A stretch of 64,000 nucleotides of DNA, taken from positions 124,347 through 188,346 of the forward strand of contig JAFGJT010000009.1 in assembly GCA_016928915.1 (NCBI GenBank). The letters are read 5' to 3'. Below are positions 10,711 to 22,444 of this stretch, in pieces. How positions within the stretch are numbered: position 1 is the stretch's first letter; each line of letters opens with the position of its first letter. This DNA comes from Candidatus Peregrinibacteria bacterium (GTDB taxonomy: Bacteria > Patescibacteriota > Gracilibacteria > UBA1369 > PNNO01). The notes under the pieces were generated by a model. It searched no databases, was not told the DNA's origin, and saw only the letters and a program-made list of their open reading frames with translations. The translations under genes were made by a program, and so were the position numbers.

Positions 10711-13389
10711 CTAAAGTAAGCTTGTCTGCTGCGGATCAACAGGGGATTTTTTTGTAGCTTTTACAAGATTTTCAACACCTTTAACAACCTGTTTGATTTC
10801 TTTTTCTCGCTGTTTTTCCGCTGCTTTTTCGCTTTCTTCTATATCCTTAATAAGTTCATCGGTTCTTAAAATTGAAAGTGAGCTTACCTTGTCTCCCGAT
10901 TTTAATTTCATCAGATGCACTCCCTGTGTGGCTCTTCCGAGATCAGGAATGCTTGAAAGCCCCATTCGTATCATAATTCCTTTTTTGGAAGCTATAATAA
11001 CGTCACCTTCATATGTCTTTTCAATTACTTTTGCACCAACCACACAGCCTGTTTTTCCTGTGATTTTGGCTGTAATAACGCCTGTGCCTCCTCTGGTCTG
11101 CAGTCTGTAATTTGCAGTATTGGAGCTTTTGCCCAGTCCGTTTTCCATTAATACAAAAAGTTTCGCATCCGGGGTTGTAACAGAATCCATCTCAACAACA
11201 ATATCTTTATCTTTCAATTTTATTCCCCGCACCCCCATTGATGCGCGACCCATATCACGCACATCTTTTTCATTAAATTTTATTGATTTTCCGTTTTTTG
11301 TAACTATCATAATTTCATCGCCGGGGTTTACTTCGCGCACCCATTCAAGAGAATCGCCTTCACGCAGTTTAATTGCTATTAATCCGCTTTTTCTGACATT
11401 CTTGAAATCTTCAACAGCTGTCTTTTTTACTGTTCCTTTCTGGGTGGCCATAAACAGATACTTCCCGGCAAATTTTTCTTTTATTATAAGCATGGATGTA
11501 ACGAATTCATTTTCTCCAAGCTGCAGCAGATTTACAATCGGGTAGCCTTTGGCCTGTCTCATTGTTTTTGGGATTTCATAAACGGGGAGCTGGAATACGC
11601 GCCCCTTGTTGGTAAAGAACAGGGCGTTATCATGGTTTTTTCCGTGTCTTATTATTTTAATTTCGTCTTCTTCTTTTGTTGTAACGCCGGAAATACCAAC
11701 CCCGCCCCTGTGCTGAGCCCTGAAAGTGGATGGCGGAACACGTTTTATATATCCTTCTTTAGACAGCATTACTATCATAGGTTCATTTGGAATTGTGTCT
11801 TTTTCGGAGAATTTTCCAAGACCCTGCGGAACGATTTCAGTTCTTCGTTCATCAGCGTATTTTTCTTTTATTTCAGCAAGTTCGTCTTTAATTATTCCTA
11901 AAATCAGTTTTGGTTTTGCAAGGATTTCTTCCAGTTTTGATATTAACGCCATTTTTTCCGTATATTCATCTTCAATTTTTTTTCTTTCAAGCCCTGCCAG
12001 GGTCTGCAGCTTCATTTCGAGGATCGCAGTTGCCTGCTTTTCGGAAAGTTTAAATTTTTTCATTAATGCGGCATGCGCTTTTTCTTTGGTTTCAGACTTT
12101 CTTATGGTTTCGATAACCGAGTCGATATTATCCAAAGCTATCTTTAAACCTTCCAGAATATGAGCACGGTCCTGCGCCACTTTTAGTTCGTACTGTGTTC
12201 TGCGGGTAACCACAATTTTCCTATGCTCAATAAAGAGTTCGAGTACTTGTTTTAAATTAAGAAGCCTCGGCTGTATACCGTCAACAAGCGCGATCATATT
12301 CATGTTAAAGTTTGTCTGCATGGGAGTCATTTTGTACAGCTGATTCAATATTTTTTTCGGAAAAGCTTCTTTTTTCATTTCTATAACAACACGCAGTCCG
12401 TCTTTATTTGATTCATCACGCACATCGGAAATTCCAACAATTTTTTTATCACGTACAAGCTCCGCAATTTTTTCAACAAGCGCGGACTTGTTTACCTGGT
12501 AGGGGATTTCTGTAATGACAATAGCGTATTTACCGCCTTTTCTCTCTTCGATGTCTGCGCGGGCGCGCATAGTCATTCCGCCGCGTCCGTTAATATATGC
12601 GGCTTTAATCGCTTCCATATCATATATCTTGCCGGCAGTGGGAAAGTCGGGAGCCTTAATAAACTCCATCAATTCTTCTATTGTGGCTTCGGGATTGTTT
12701 ATTAAATGAACTGTTCCGTCTACAAGTTCACCAAGATTATGAGGAGGGATTGAGGTTGCCATACCAACGGCAATACCGGTTGTTCCATTAAGTAAAAGCT
12801 GGGGAATCTTGGATGGTAGAACGGTTGGTTCTTTAAGTCTTCCGTCGTAGTTGTCAATCCAATTTACCGTTTCTTTATCAATATCTGCAAGAATTTCATC
12901 GGAAATTTTTTCAAGTTTTGCTTCGGTATAACGCATGGCAGCTGCACTGTCCCCGTCAATTGAACCAAAGTTACCTTGGCCTTTAACAAGAGTGTATCTC
13001 ATTGCAAAATCCTGAGCCATACGCACCATAGAATCATATACAGCAGCATCTCCGTGTGGATGATATTTACCTAAAACTTCACCGACAACTGTTGCAGATT
13101 TTCTGAGTCCTCCCGTATATCTTAAGCCGAGGTCGTGCATTGCATAAAGTATTCTTCGATGAACCGGCTTTAAACCGTCCCTAACGTCGGGAAGCGCACG
13201 GGCAACTATAACGCTCATGGCATAATCAAGGTAAGACTCTTCCATTTCCTGTGCAATCGGTCTTATTTGAAGATTTTTCGCGAAAGTAACATTTTCTGAA
13301 CTTATATCATTGTTGTTGTTTTCGGCATTCTCTTCATTATTGCTTCCGTTTGATTCGTTTTGATTTTCTTTTGTGCTTTCATCAGCCAT
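10711..13389 (-). CDS. gyrA: DNA gyrase subunit A
   Basis: The breakage-reunion subunit of gyrase, which introduces negative supercoils with GyrB. The protein has 892 residues. After a Asn/Glu-rich N-terminal extension of about 40 residues comes the usual start ([31 protein letters not shown]). The catalytic tyrosine is in [10 protein letters not shown]. The C-terminal pinwheel domain has blade repeats, and a GyrA-box-like QHRGGVG is visible in [13 protein letters not shown], supporting gyrase rather than topoisomerase IV. The quinolone region reads [17 protein letters not shown]; Ser83 and Asp87 of E. coli correspond to Ala and Tyr-neighbouring positions, so I draw no resistance conclusion. 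gyrB is 7 kb away on the plus strand. Confidence 0.96.
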   Translation of the reverse strand: MADESTKENQNESNGSNNEENAENNNNDISSENVTFAKNLQIRPIAQEMEESYLDYAMSVIVARALPDVRDGLKPVHRRILYAMHDLGLRYTGGLRKSATVVGEVLGKYHPHGDAAVYDSMVRMAQDFAMRYTLVKGQGNFGSIDGDSAAAMRYTEAKLEKISDEILADIDKETVNWIDNYDGRLKEPTVLPSKIPQLLLNGTTGIAVGMATSIPPHNLGELVDGTVHLINNPEATIEELMEFIKAPDFPTAGKIYDMEAIKAAYINGRGGMTMRARADIEERKGGKYAIVITEIPYQVNKSALVEKIAELVRDKKIVGISDVRDESNKDGLRVVIEMKKEAFPKKILNQLYKMTPMQTNFNMNMIALVDGIQPRLLNLKQVLELFIEHRKIVVTRRTQYELKVAQDRAHILEGLKIALDNIDSVIETIRKSETKEKAHAALMKKFKLSEKQATAILEMKLQTLAGLERKKIEDEYTEKMALISKLEEILAKPKLILGIIKDELAEIKEKYADERRTEIVPQGLGKFSEKDTIPNEPMIVMLSKEGYIKRVPPSTFRAQHRGGVGISGVTTKEEDEIKIIRHGKNHDNALFFTNKGRVFQLPVYEIPKTMRQAKGYPIVNLLQLGENEFVTSMLIIKEKFAGKYLFMATQKGTVKKTAVEDFKNVRKSGLIAIKLREGDSLEWVREVNPGDEIMIVTKNGKSIKFNEKDVRDMGRASMGVRGIKLKDKDIVVEMDSVTTPDAKLFVLMENGLGKSSNTANYRLQTRGGTGVITAKITGKTGCVVGAKVIEKTYEGDVIIASKKGIMIRMGLSSIPDLGRATQGVHLMKLKSGDKVSSLSILRTDELIKDIEESEKAAEKQREKEIKQVVKGVENLVKATKKSPVDPQQTSLL

Positions 13390-13500
13390 TTCTTTTCAAT
13401 TTAGGGTTAGGTAAACCGGCTTTTTTTTCAAAACCGGACGATAGATTAGCATATTTTATTTAAATTGCATATAAAATGTTGAAAAAAGTTATTATTTAGA

Positions 13501-13529
13501 TTGAGAAAACATGAAAAATTTGGTATACT
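13501..13529 (+). promoter_or_regulatory. Promoter of the VirB4-like gene
   Basis: TTGAGA, a 17-bp spacer and TATACT, ending 24 bp before the ATG at 13554. The following AATAAGAAAATTT is shared exactly with the promoter at 17598. This lies in the 164-bp divergent gap with gyrA. Confidence 0.7.
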
Positions 13530-13553
13530 AATAAGAAAATTTTATAAAAAATT

Positions 13554-15812
13554 ATGGCCGAAGATATAAAAACACAAACAGAGCCTGAGTCAAAAACCAT
13601 GATAACCGAAGAAGATGTACAGGTTCCGGAGTGGCTTGCCAAAAAAGAAGAACCCAAAAAAGAAGAGAAGAAACCGGATGCTTCGGCTCTTCCTGCATGG
13701 GTAAGCAGCGCCGCAAAGCATGAAGAAGTAAAAAAAACAGAACCTGTAGCAAAAAAAGAGCCGGAACCTAAAGCGGAAGAAAAAAAACAGGAAGCGCAAA
13801 AGAAAAATTCGATTTTTGACAATATTAAAAATTTCTTTACCGTTAGTGATCAGAACAGAGCAAAACTTGCCGAATCATCAGTTGCAAAAATAGAGAAGGC
13901 AAAGCAGGAGGGTAAAATAGAACAGCTTAATCCCGAAGAAAAACAAAATCTAATGGAAGCTGAAAAGCTTTATCAGGAAGGGATGGCCTCGGTAAGGGAT
14001 TTGATTGCGCCGTCTTCTATGCAGATTGATTATGACAAGATAAGGGTTGAGGGCATGACGGCCCAGAGTTTTTATGTATATGCTTATCCGCGATTTTTAG
14101 ATACGAACTGGCTTTCTCCGATAATTAATTTTGACGTTACAATGGATATGGCGCAGTTTATTTATCCAATTGATTCAGCCGCAATTATGCGTGTTTTAAA
14201 AAGAAAAGTTGCACAGATGCAGTCAGCGATTAGAATCGGCGAGGAGAAGGGCAACGTAAGAGATCCCGCTATAGAAACAGCGCTTCAGGATGCCGAGGAA
14301 CTAAGAACGGCCATTCAAAGGGGGCAGGAGAAATTTTTTCAGGTCGGTTTGTATTTTACTGTTTATTCCGATGATGAGAAAAAGCTTTCCAGAGTTTCAA
14401 AACAACTTGAAAGCCTGCTGGGCGGAAAGCTTATTTTGACAAAAAAAACCGAATACCAGACCGAACAGGCGTTTAATACAACTCTTCCTGTTTGTACTGA
14501 TGAACTTGAAGTTACATTAAATATGAACACTTCGCCTCTTTCAACTTTATTTCCGTTCAATTCATCGGAATTGACCTCAAATAAAGGTGTACTCTATGGG
14601 TTAAACAGACATAATGACAGTCTGATTATTTTTGACCGGTTTTCTTTGGAAAACGCCAATTCGGTTGTTTTTGCAAAATCCGGCGCAGGTAAATCTTATG
14701 CAGTTAAACTCGAAGTGCTCAGATCTCTTATGTTCGGCGTGGATGTTATTATAATTGATCCCGAAAATGAGTATGAAGCTCTTTGCGATACAGTGGGAGG
14801 TTCATATTTAAGAGTTTCTTTAAATGCCGACAGGCGTATTAATCCTTTTGATCTGCCGTCTCCTTTGAAGGACGAAATTGTGCAGCCCGGAGACCTTTTA
14901 AGAGCGAATATAATTACTCTTCACGGGTTGTTAAAAATTATGCTGGGAGGGGTTACGCCCCAGGAGGAAGCCATGTTGGACAAAGCGCTTACTGATGTAT
15001 ATGCGTTAAGAGGAATTACCATGGAGATTGAGGATCCGTCGTCTTTTCCACCTCCAACAATGGAAGATCTGTATGATATTTTGACTTCAATGGAGGGAGC
15101 AAGAAATCTTGCAACAAGGCTTGCAAAGTATACCAGCGGAACATATGCGGGTATTTTTAATAAACCAACCAATATTGATTTAACATCAGGTCTTGTTGTT
15201 TTCAGCATCAGGGATCTGGAAGATGCATTAAGACCGATTGCTATGTATATATTGCTAAATTTTATATGGAACAGAGTAAGAAGTACTCTTAAAAAGAGAA
15301 TTCTTGTTATAGATGAAGCCTGGTCTTTAATGCAGCATGAAGATTCGGCAAGGTTTTTATACGGTCTTGTTAAACGCGCAAGAAAATATTATCTGGGGGT
15401 CACAACCATTACGCAGGATGTTGAGGATTTCGTGCAAAATGCCTTCGGAAGGCCTATTATTACAAATTCGTCGCTTCAGCTTTTACTTAAACAGGCTCCG
15501 GCGGCTCTTGAAATGCTGCAGAAAATATTTAATTTAACTGAGGGTGAAAAATATATGCTTTTAAATTCCGGAATAGGACAGGGATTGTTTTTTGCCGGCA
15601 ACAAACATGTGGCTATTCAGGTTATTGCTTCATACGGGGAAGACAAGCTTGTTACAACAAATCCCGAGGAACTTTTAAGAGCAGAAGCTGAAAATGTTGA
15701 ATATGCAGCTGCAGAGACGGCAGCAACAGAAGCAACAGAAGAAGCTAAACCCGAAGAACCGGAAAGCGGCATTGATCTTGGACCGGCATCGGAAACTCCC
15801 GAAACCGTTTAA
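13554..15812 (+). CDS. VirB4/TraC-like conjugation or pilus ATPase
   Basis: A 752-residue P-loop ATPase of the VirB4/HerA-like group. Residues 1-90 are a Lys/Glu-rich, low-complexity extension. The N-terminal VirB4-type domain follows, with WLSPIINFDVTMDMAQF. Walker A is FAKSGAGKSYAVKLE (about residue 376), the strand DVIIIDPENEYEAL follows, and Walker B is RILVIDEAWSLM (about 581), then a sensor-like region with TITQDVEDF. The C-terminus again is acidic (EEAKPEEPESG). VirB4 ATPases power type IV secretion and conjugative pili; many Patescibacteria carry such a gene near a PrgI-like small membrane protein. No VirB6, VirB8 or pilin gene is visible next to it here, so its partner complex is unknown. 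It has its own promoter, divergent from gyrA. Confidence 0.85.
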   Translation: MAEDIKTQTEPESKTMITEEDVQVPEWLAKKEEPKKEEKKPDASALPAWVSSAAKHEEVKKTEPVAKKEPEPKAEEKKQEAQKKNSIFDNIKNFFTVSDQNRAKLAESSVAKIEKAKQEGKIEQLNPEEKQNLMEAEKLYQEGMASVRDLIAPSSMQIDYDKIRVEGMTAQSFYVYAYPRFLDTNWLSPIINFDVTMDMAQFIYPIDSAAIMRVLKRKVAQMQSAIRIGEEKGNVRDPAIETALQDAEELRTAIQRGQEKFFQVGLYFTVYSDDEKKLSRVSKQLESLLGGKLILTKKTEYQTEQAFNTTLPVCTDELEVTLNMNTSPLSTLFPFNSSELTSNKGVLYGLNRHNDSLIIFDRFSLENANSVVFAKSGAGKSYAVKLEVLRSLMFGVDVIIIDPENEYEALCDTVGGSYLRVSLNADRRINPFDLPSPLKDEIVQPGDLLRANIITLHGLLKIMLGGVTPQEEAMLDKALTDVYALRGITMEIEDPSSFPPPTMEDLYDILTSMEGARNLATRLAKYTSGTYAGIFNKPTNIDLTSGLVVFSIRDLEDALRPIAMYILLNFIWNRVRSTLKKRILVIDEAWSLMQHEDSARFLYGLVKRARKYYLGVTTITQDVEDFVQNAFGRPIITNSSLQLLLKQAPAALEMLQKIFNLTEGEKYMLLNSGIGQGLFFAGNKHVAIQVIASYGEDKLVTTNPEELLRAEAENVEYAAAETAATEATEEAKPEEPESGIDLGPASETPETV

Positions 15813-17525
15813 TTACTTTAACAGCTCCATGGCTTTTTCGAGCTGTCTGTCAAAGTTATTTGCAATATCAGCATCTGATATTTGCACGGCGTAGTCGGGA
15901 GTAATCCCGGTTCCGTCAATATATGTTCCGGTGGGGGACGTCCATTTAGCAATGCTTAATTTTAATGCGGAATTATCGTAATAGGTGACTATTTCCTGTA
16001 TTTTGCCTTTTCCGTAAGTAACAGATCCCACAATCTTTGATTTATTGACATCTTTTAATGCCAGTGCGGCTATTTCGGAAGCTGACGCTGTTCCTTCGTT
16101 TATTAAAACGACCGTCTGATATTTGTTGAGTTCGCCTGGCCCGTAAGATTTATCTGCTTCTTTTGAACCGTCGGCAAAAATCAAATGTGCAAAGACCGTT
16201 TTTTCAGGCAAAAAATGAGACACAAGGTCCTGAGCGCTTGATAAATATCCACCAGGATTGTTTCTTAAATCAAGAATCAGAGCTTTTGGGTTCTGGTCAG
16301 TGAGTTTTTTTAGTTCTGAAACAAACTGTTCATGTGAATTCCCCGTAAATTGGTAATAATGTATAATTCCGATGCCGTTTTTAAGTTCTCCTTCAACATA
16401 AGGAACTTCTATTTGGCTGCGAATCACGCTGACTTCAAAAATATAATTGTCTCGTTTAAGTTTTAACTTAACAGAAGATCCGGCCGGTCCGCGCAGCATT
16501 GCAACCACCTCGGTAAGATTCATCTGTTCAATTGAAACATTGTCAATTTCCAGGATAATATCCCCGGGCTTAATATCGGCTTTTTCCGCCGGAGAACCTT
16601 TTAGGGGCGTAACGATAACCAGATCGCCGTTTTCCTCATTTAAATAAATGCCTATACCTTCAAAAGACCCATCAAGAGATTCTTGATAAGAAATGGAATC
16701 ATTCGGTTCAAAATAAACACTGTGCGGATCCCCAAGTTTTGCAACCATACCGTCAATCGCACCGTAAATCAGAGAATTTTTATCAATTTCATCTTTGCTT
16801 ATGTATTCGGTGGTAATTTTATTCCATACATCTAGAAATATGCTATAGGTTTCCTGATTTTCAATATCAGAGTAATACTGCTCAAAATAAATTATTCCGA
16901 TATCAGGCAGATATTCGATATTTTTATGGACATTTAAAAGTATATGTACGGCTTCTCCTCTTGTTAAAAGGTCGTTCGGATGAAGATAACCCGTTTTATA
17001 ATCACTGAAAAGCTGCATATTGTATGCGGTTTGCACCAGCCCCGCGTAGGGAACGGAAGAATTGATATCTTTATAGCCGAATGTTGATTCTGCTATATCG
17101 GCATATTCAAGTTCGTAAATATAAAAAATTTTCTTTAACCCCTCAAGTCTCGTTATGTGGCTTTCAGAATCGAAATACGGATTATATTCATTGCAATTAA
17201 TCAGGTTCAATTCAAGAGCTTTTTCAACATAAGGTACAAACCATTCATCGCCGTTAATATTTAAACATGGAGTATCATTTATAAATGTTGAATAAGGCTG
17301 GAACCCCGCGCTGCCAAGCAGTAATTTATAAAATTCCGCATTTGTAACGGGAACTGAAGGGTTAAAATTGTCTCTGTCAGTTGAGAGGATTGGGAAATCT
17401 TCTGAAAAATACTCTACAGCCTCATAGTATAAGCTGTCTGACGGCACATCCTGAAATGCAGCATAAGCTGTATGTGAAAAAAACGATATAACCGCCATTG
17501 ATGAAGCGAAAATTTTTTTATTCAT
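15813..17525 (-). CDS. S41 C-terminal processing protease with N-terminal SLH domains
   Basis: An exported serine protease of the CtpA/Prc family, 570 residues. A signal peptide (MNKKIFASSMAVISFFSHTAYA) is followed by about three S-layer-homology-like modules (about 22-195; FQDVPSDSLYYEAVEYF, then YLHPNDLLTRGEAVHILLN). The S41 part contains a PDZ domain (about 270-345; GIGIYLNEENGDLVIVTPLKGSPAE) and the catalytic core, with the nucleophile in NEGTASASEIAAL (about residue 483) and general-base lysine in VTYGKGKIQEI. SLH modules should tether it to cell-wall polymer, so it acts outside the membrane. It is convergent with the VirB4-like gene (end at the next base) and divergent from the FecR-like gene. 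Confidence 0.9.
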   Translation of the reverse strand: MNKKIFASSMAVISFFSHTAYAAFQDVPSDSLYYEAVEYFSEDFPILSTDRDNFNPSVPVTNAEFYKLLLGSAGFQPYSTFINDTPCLNINGDEWFVPYVEKALELNLINCNEYNPYFDSESHITRLEGLKKIFYIYELEYADIAESTFGYKDINSSVPYAGLVQTAYNMQLFSDYKTGYLHPNDLLTRGEAVHILLNVHKNIEYLPDIGIIYFEQYYSDIENQETYSIFLDVWNKITTEYISKDEIDKNSLIYGAIDGMVAKLGDPHSVYFEPNDSISYQESLDGSFEGIGIYLNEENGDLVIVTPLKGSPAEKADIKPGDIILEIDNVSIEQMNLTEVVAMLRGPAGSSVKLKLKRDNYIFEVSVIRSQIEVPYVEGELKNGIGIIHYYQFTGNSHEQFVSELKKLTDQNPKALILDLRNNPGGYLSSAQDLVSHFLPEKTVFAHLIFADGSKEADKSYGPGELNKYQTVVLINEGTASASEIAALALKDVNKSKIVGSVTYGKGKIQEIVTYYDNSALKLSIAKWTSPTGTYIDGTGITPDYAVQISDADIANNFDRQLEKAMELLK

Positions 17526-17597
17526 AATTTATTTTAGAAATTTTAATCAGTATATTTGAAATTGTCCTTAAAATCAGCTTTTTTATTTGCGCTTTTG

Positions 17598-17626
17598 TTT
17601 ACAGAGAGCAAAAAAAATGCTATAAT
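17598..17626 (+). promoter_or_regulatory. Promoter of the FecR-like gene
   Basis: TTTACA, a 17-bp spacer and a perfect TATAAT, only 18 bp before the ATG at 17645. The transcript leader would be about ten bases or less, so translation may be nearly leaderless. AATAAGAAAATTT directly follows, as at the promoter at 13501. Confidence 0.8.
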
Positions 17627-17644
17627 AATAAGAAAATTTAATAT

Positions 17645-20161
17645 ATGCAAATGGCAAAAACCATCAAAGATGAAGCAAATAAACTGCACTTGTTTATTTT
17701 TGCTCCCAAACAGAATAAATCTGTTGCAGGAATGATAATAAAAAATTTATTTTTGGGCTTAATCGGTTTTGCTATATGTGCCTTAACTTTATACGCCGAT
17801 AACACGGCAATTTTAAAAAGTTATGGCGACAAACCCCTGGTGCCTCTTCTTAAAACTGGCAATGAATCGGTTTTGGTATCAGATACTGCGGGCCAAAAAA
17901 CAGTTGTCGGTGAGTACGAATTGAAAGCAGGAAATACTATTTCCACAGGAGCCAGCAAAAACGTTTTTATTATACTGCCTGAGAATGCCGTTTTAAGACT
18001 TGATGCTGATACTGATCTGCAAATGACGGAAATGAGCATCGATAAAATCGATAAAAAAGAATACCGGTTTTTATTGGAAAAAGGAAAAGCATGGGTAAAT
18101 ACGAAATATGATGATATAAATTTAATTTTGAATACCGAATATTTGACTTTGGAGCCAAGGAGAGCTTCTTTTAATGTTAGTTATAACGGGGAGTCCGCAA
18201 GTGTCTTCGCATATCAGAATGATGTGAATGTGAAAATAATTTTCAGTAATGAAGAAATTAATAGTTTTTGGCTGGCCGAGGGGAATAGTGTGCAAATTTT
18301 AAATTCTAAGATTATTCAGAAATATGAAACGATAAAAAAACTTTTGTATTCAAAACTCACAAAAGAATTTAATTACGGGCGAATGAGCCAGCAGGCTTTG
18401 CAAGCCGATCCGTGGATTCAAAATCAGATAAATTCAGACAATGAATATGCAAAAACCTTACAGAGTAATTATTATGCATCAATACGCGAATCCGGGCTTA
18501 AATCTGTTTCCGTAGGATCGATAGGATATGAATTTAAAAACATTGTTCTGGATTTGCGGACAATTTTAACCCTTACAGAAAGCAAGAAAATTGTTCATGT
18601 GGTTGATGCTTTGTTTGAAAATTTGAATGATTCAAAATATCTTTTTATACAGAACAATAATGTTGATGCAAATATCAGGCTTTCAATTTTCAAGGAAGAT
18701 ATTCTGCTTAATCAATTCGTTGATAATGACTATTTTACCGGGGAATTGTATTCAAGACTTAAAGCGGAATTTTATAAAGCTCTTGTATTAAATCCGTCCG
18801 ATAATCTTTATCCGGTTAAAAACGAGGTGCTTGATCAAATTTTAAAATCTCCGCCATTTAAATCCGAACCGCCCGCTTTTAAATTTCAGATTTTAACTGA
18901 CAGGTTAAATGATGTGAGCAGCGGTGTATCGGTCAATCCCGAAGCGTCTCTGCAGGTATTTAGAAGTTATTTCAAAAATTATAGAGGATATATTGATCAG
19001 TATAAAAATAACCTTAAAAGTATTTCGGATGAAATTAAAAGACAAAATATTTTGGTTGATAATATAATTTCAAAATATCCGAGGCTTTTTAATCTCGAGA
19101 TCATTCAAAACAAGCAGCTTATGGAAGAAGATTATATAAATACTTTACAGGGGGAGAACGACAAAAAAGAACAAAGGCAGACATTTATAAGTAATAAAAT
19201 CGATCTGTTAAGCAGAATAAAATTTTTCTTGTTTGACAACGTGATTTCTCTTGAAGACGCAAGGCAGACTGTTTTTGCGCTTATAGAGGATATCGAGGAG
19301 ATGAAAAAAGAAACTCTTGATGTAGCTGCCGTGAACGAACTTTTTAATAAAAGATTAAGTGACTTTGGTATTTTTTGGCAGTATTTAAATTCTCCTGAAT
19401 ATTCAACAACCCCGCTGCACGGAGCTTCCCACGAACAGCGTTATGAAGCGTTTAAAAAAGTTCATGCCGAGTATGTGTCTTTTCAGGAGGTGCAGAATGA
19501 AATATTAGGTTCGGGCGAAGCCGAAGAGGCAAAAACCGTGGAAAACATTTTAGTTGACGCGGAAAAATCGCTAAACGACGCATCAATACGTGATGTGGAA
19601 TTTGGATTTTATAATGATGTAAATCAAACCCGCATACCCCTTCTTAAGGCAAGGGCAAGCGGTATTGAATTCAGAGGGACTTATGACTGGGAAAAGAAGC
19701 TACTTGCAAATATTATGGTCGGAGACAAACTTATTTCAACTGACGGCATAAAACTTGAAAATGTTAATAAATTTATCGTGCAGACAATTACAGCTCAGAA
19801 CCAGATAATCACCGTGCAGCCTACAACTCCATCCCAGCAGCAAGCAGAAGATCCTCAGGGAACTCTAAAAAATGCCGCAAAAGTTTTTGTTGCGGAAAAA
19901 TTTTCCAAATCGGGAATGGTGATTACAAAAGACTCCGTAATCATAAAAGATTTTGATAATGGAGAATATGAAGTTAACGATGTATATTATTCAGAGAATA
20001 AAAACTGTGTTTTTTCTTTTATTTATAAATCAAAAGAAGATAAAATTTTAGATCTTGCCATTCAGACCGACGCAGGATTAAAGCAGGTTACGGATACTTT
20101 TGTTTCAACATTTTTAAAGCCTGTTGTATTAAAGATTTACGAAGAAGCTAAAATATCCTGA
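17645..20161 (+). CDS. Large membrane-anchored protein with FecR-like domain
   Basis: An 838-residue protein I cannot place in a named family. There is a short cytoplasmic part, one membrane helix at about residues 30-50 (NLFLGLIGFAICALTLYA), then a long outside part. Residues about 65-195 have a FecR-like pattern: ELKAGNTISTGASKNVFIILPENAVLRL, then EKGKAWVNT, which in FecR proteins forms a beta domain after a helix. The remainder is mostly helical with a few charged coils (about 430-560), and the last about 110 residues may be an alpha/beta unit (AAKVFVAEKFSKSGMVITKDSV). FecR in classic systems regulates an ECF sigma factor, but no sigma factor is nearby and the size is wrong, so that role should not be assumed. 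ATG at 17645 or the third codon are both possible. It has its own strong promoter and precedes gyrB by 80 bp. Confidence 0.75.
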   Translation: MQMAKTIKDEANKLHLFIFAPKQNKSVAGMIIKNLFLGLIGFAICALTLYADNTAILKSYGDKPLVPLLKTGNESVLVSDTAGQKTVVGEYELKAGNTISTGASKNVFIILPENAVLRLDADTDLQMTEMSIDKIDKKEYRFLLEKGKAWVNTKYDDINLILNTEYLTLEPRRASFNVSYNGESASVFAYQNDVNVKIIFSNEEINSFWLAEGNSVQILNSKIIQKYETIKKLLYSKLTKEFNYGRMSQQALQADPWIQNQINSDNEYAKTLQSNYYASIRESGLKSVSVGSIGYEFKNIVLDLRTILTLTESKKIVHVVDALFENLNDSKYLFIQNNNVDANIRLSIFKEDILLNQFVDNDYFTGELYSRLKAEFYKALVLNPSDNLYPVKNEVLDQILKSPPFKSEPPAFKFQILTDRLNDVSSGVSVNPEASLQVFRSYFKNYRGYIDQYKNNLKSISDEIKRQNILVDNIISKYPRLFNLEIIQNKQLMEEDYINTLQGENDKKEQRQTFISNKIDLLSRIKFFLFDNVISLEDARQTVFALIEDIEEMKKETLDVAAVNELFNKRLSDFGIFWQYLNSPEYSTTPLHGASHEQRYEAFKKVHAEYVSFQEVQNEILGSGEAEEAKTVENILVDAEKSLNDASIRDVEFGFYNDVNQTRIPLLKARASGIEFRGTYDWEKKLLANIMVGDKLISTDGIKLENVNKFIVQTITAQNQIITVQPTTPSQQQAEDPQGTLKNAAKVFVAEKFSKSGMVITKDSVIIKDFDNGEYEVNDVYYSENKNCVFSFIYKSKEDKILDLAIQTDAGLKQVTDTFVSTFLKPVVLKIYEEAKIS

Positions 20162-20238
20162 CAAATTTTTTAAATTGTGCTAAATTCTTTCTGCTAAGCT
20201 TTTTATATGCAAGCATTTTATTATTAACGAAAGTTTAA

Positions 20239-22155
<1,917 letters not shown>

Positions 22156-22172
22156 TAAATTAAAATATGCAG

Positions 22173-22180
22173 AAAGGGGG
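22173..22180 (+). promoter_or_regulatory. Strong Shine-Dalgarno of rpsU
   Basis: AAAGGGGG nine bases before the rpsU ATG. It matches the intact anti-SD (CACCTCCTTTC) at the end of the 16S gene in this window, so SD-led initiation is in use. Confidence 0.7.
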
Positions 22181-22189
22181 TGTTAACAA

Positions 22190-22393
22190 ATGATTACAGT
22201 TGTAAAAAACGATAAGGAATCTGTTGATCGTGTAATATCCAGATTCAATAAAAAGGTACAGGCTTCAAGAATTTTGCTTGTTGCGCGCGGAAAAAGATAC
22301 AGACAGAAACCCCTGAAAAAAAGGCTACAGAGAAAACGGGCCATTATGAGAGAACATTACCGCACGCAAAGAGAAAAAAAGCGTTTTGTCTAA
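22190..22393 (+). CDS. rpsU: Ribosomal protein S21
   Basis: Small basic protein of the 30S platform near the anti-SD region. The 67-residue sequence (MITVVKNDKESVDRVISRFNKKVQ, then KRLQRKRAIMREHYRTQREKKRF) matches S21 in length and pattern. It follows gyrB by 34 bp, has a strong SD, and is followed by a rho-independent terminator 12 bp after the stop, so it closes the gyrB unit. Confidence 0.92.
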   Translation: MITVVKNDKESVDRVISRFNKKVQASRILLVARGKRYRQKPLKKRLQRKRAIMREHYRTQREKKRFV

Positions 22394-22405
22394 CGAAAGT
22401 TTAAG

Positions 22406-22433
22406 CCGCATTAATACCAAATGCGGTTTTTTT
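22406..22433 (+). terminator. Rho-independent terminator after rpsU
   Basis: A perfect 7-bp stem CCGCATT/AATGCGG with a 7-base loop, then seven T. It also shows that the ORF-track start of the next gene (22421) lies inside the terminator stem and is wrong. Confidence 0.9.
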
Positions 22434-22444
22434 GTATTTTATAT

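Noticed and set aside
22421-22444. ORF-track start of prmC at 22421
   Set aside because: The ATG is in the stem of the rpsU terminator; the start at 22445 gives the normal PrmC length.
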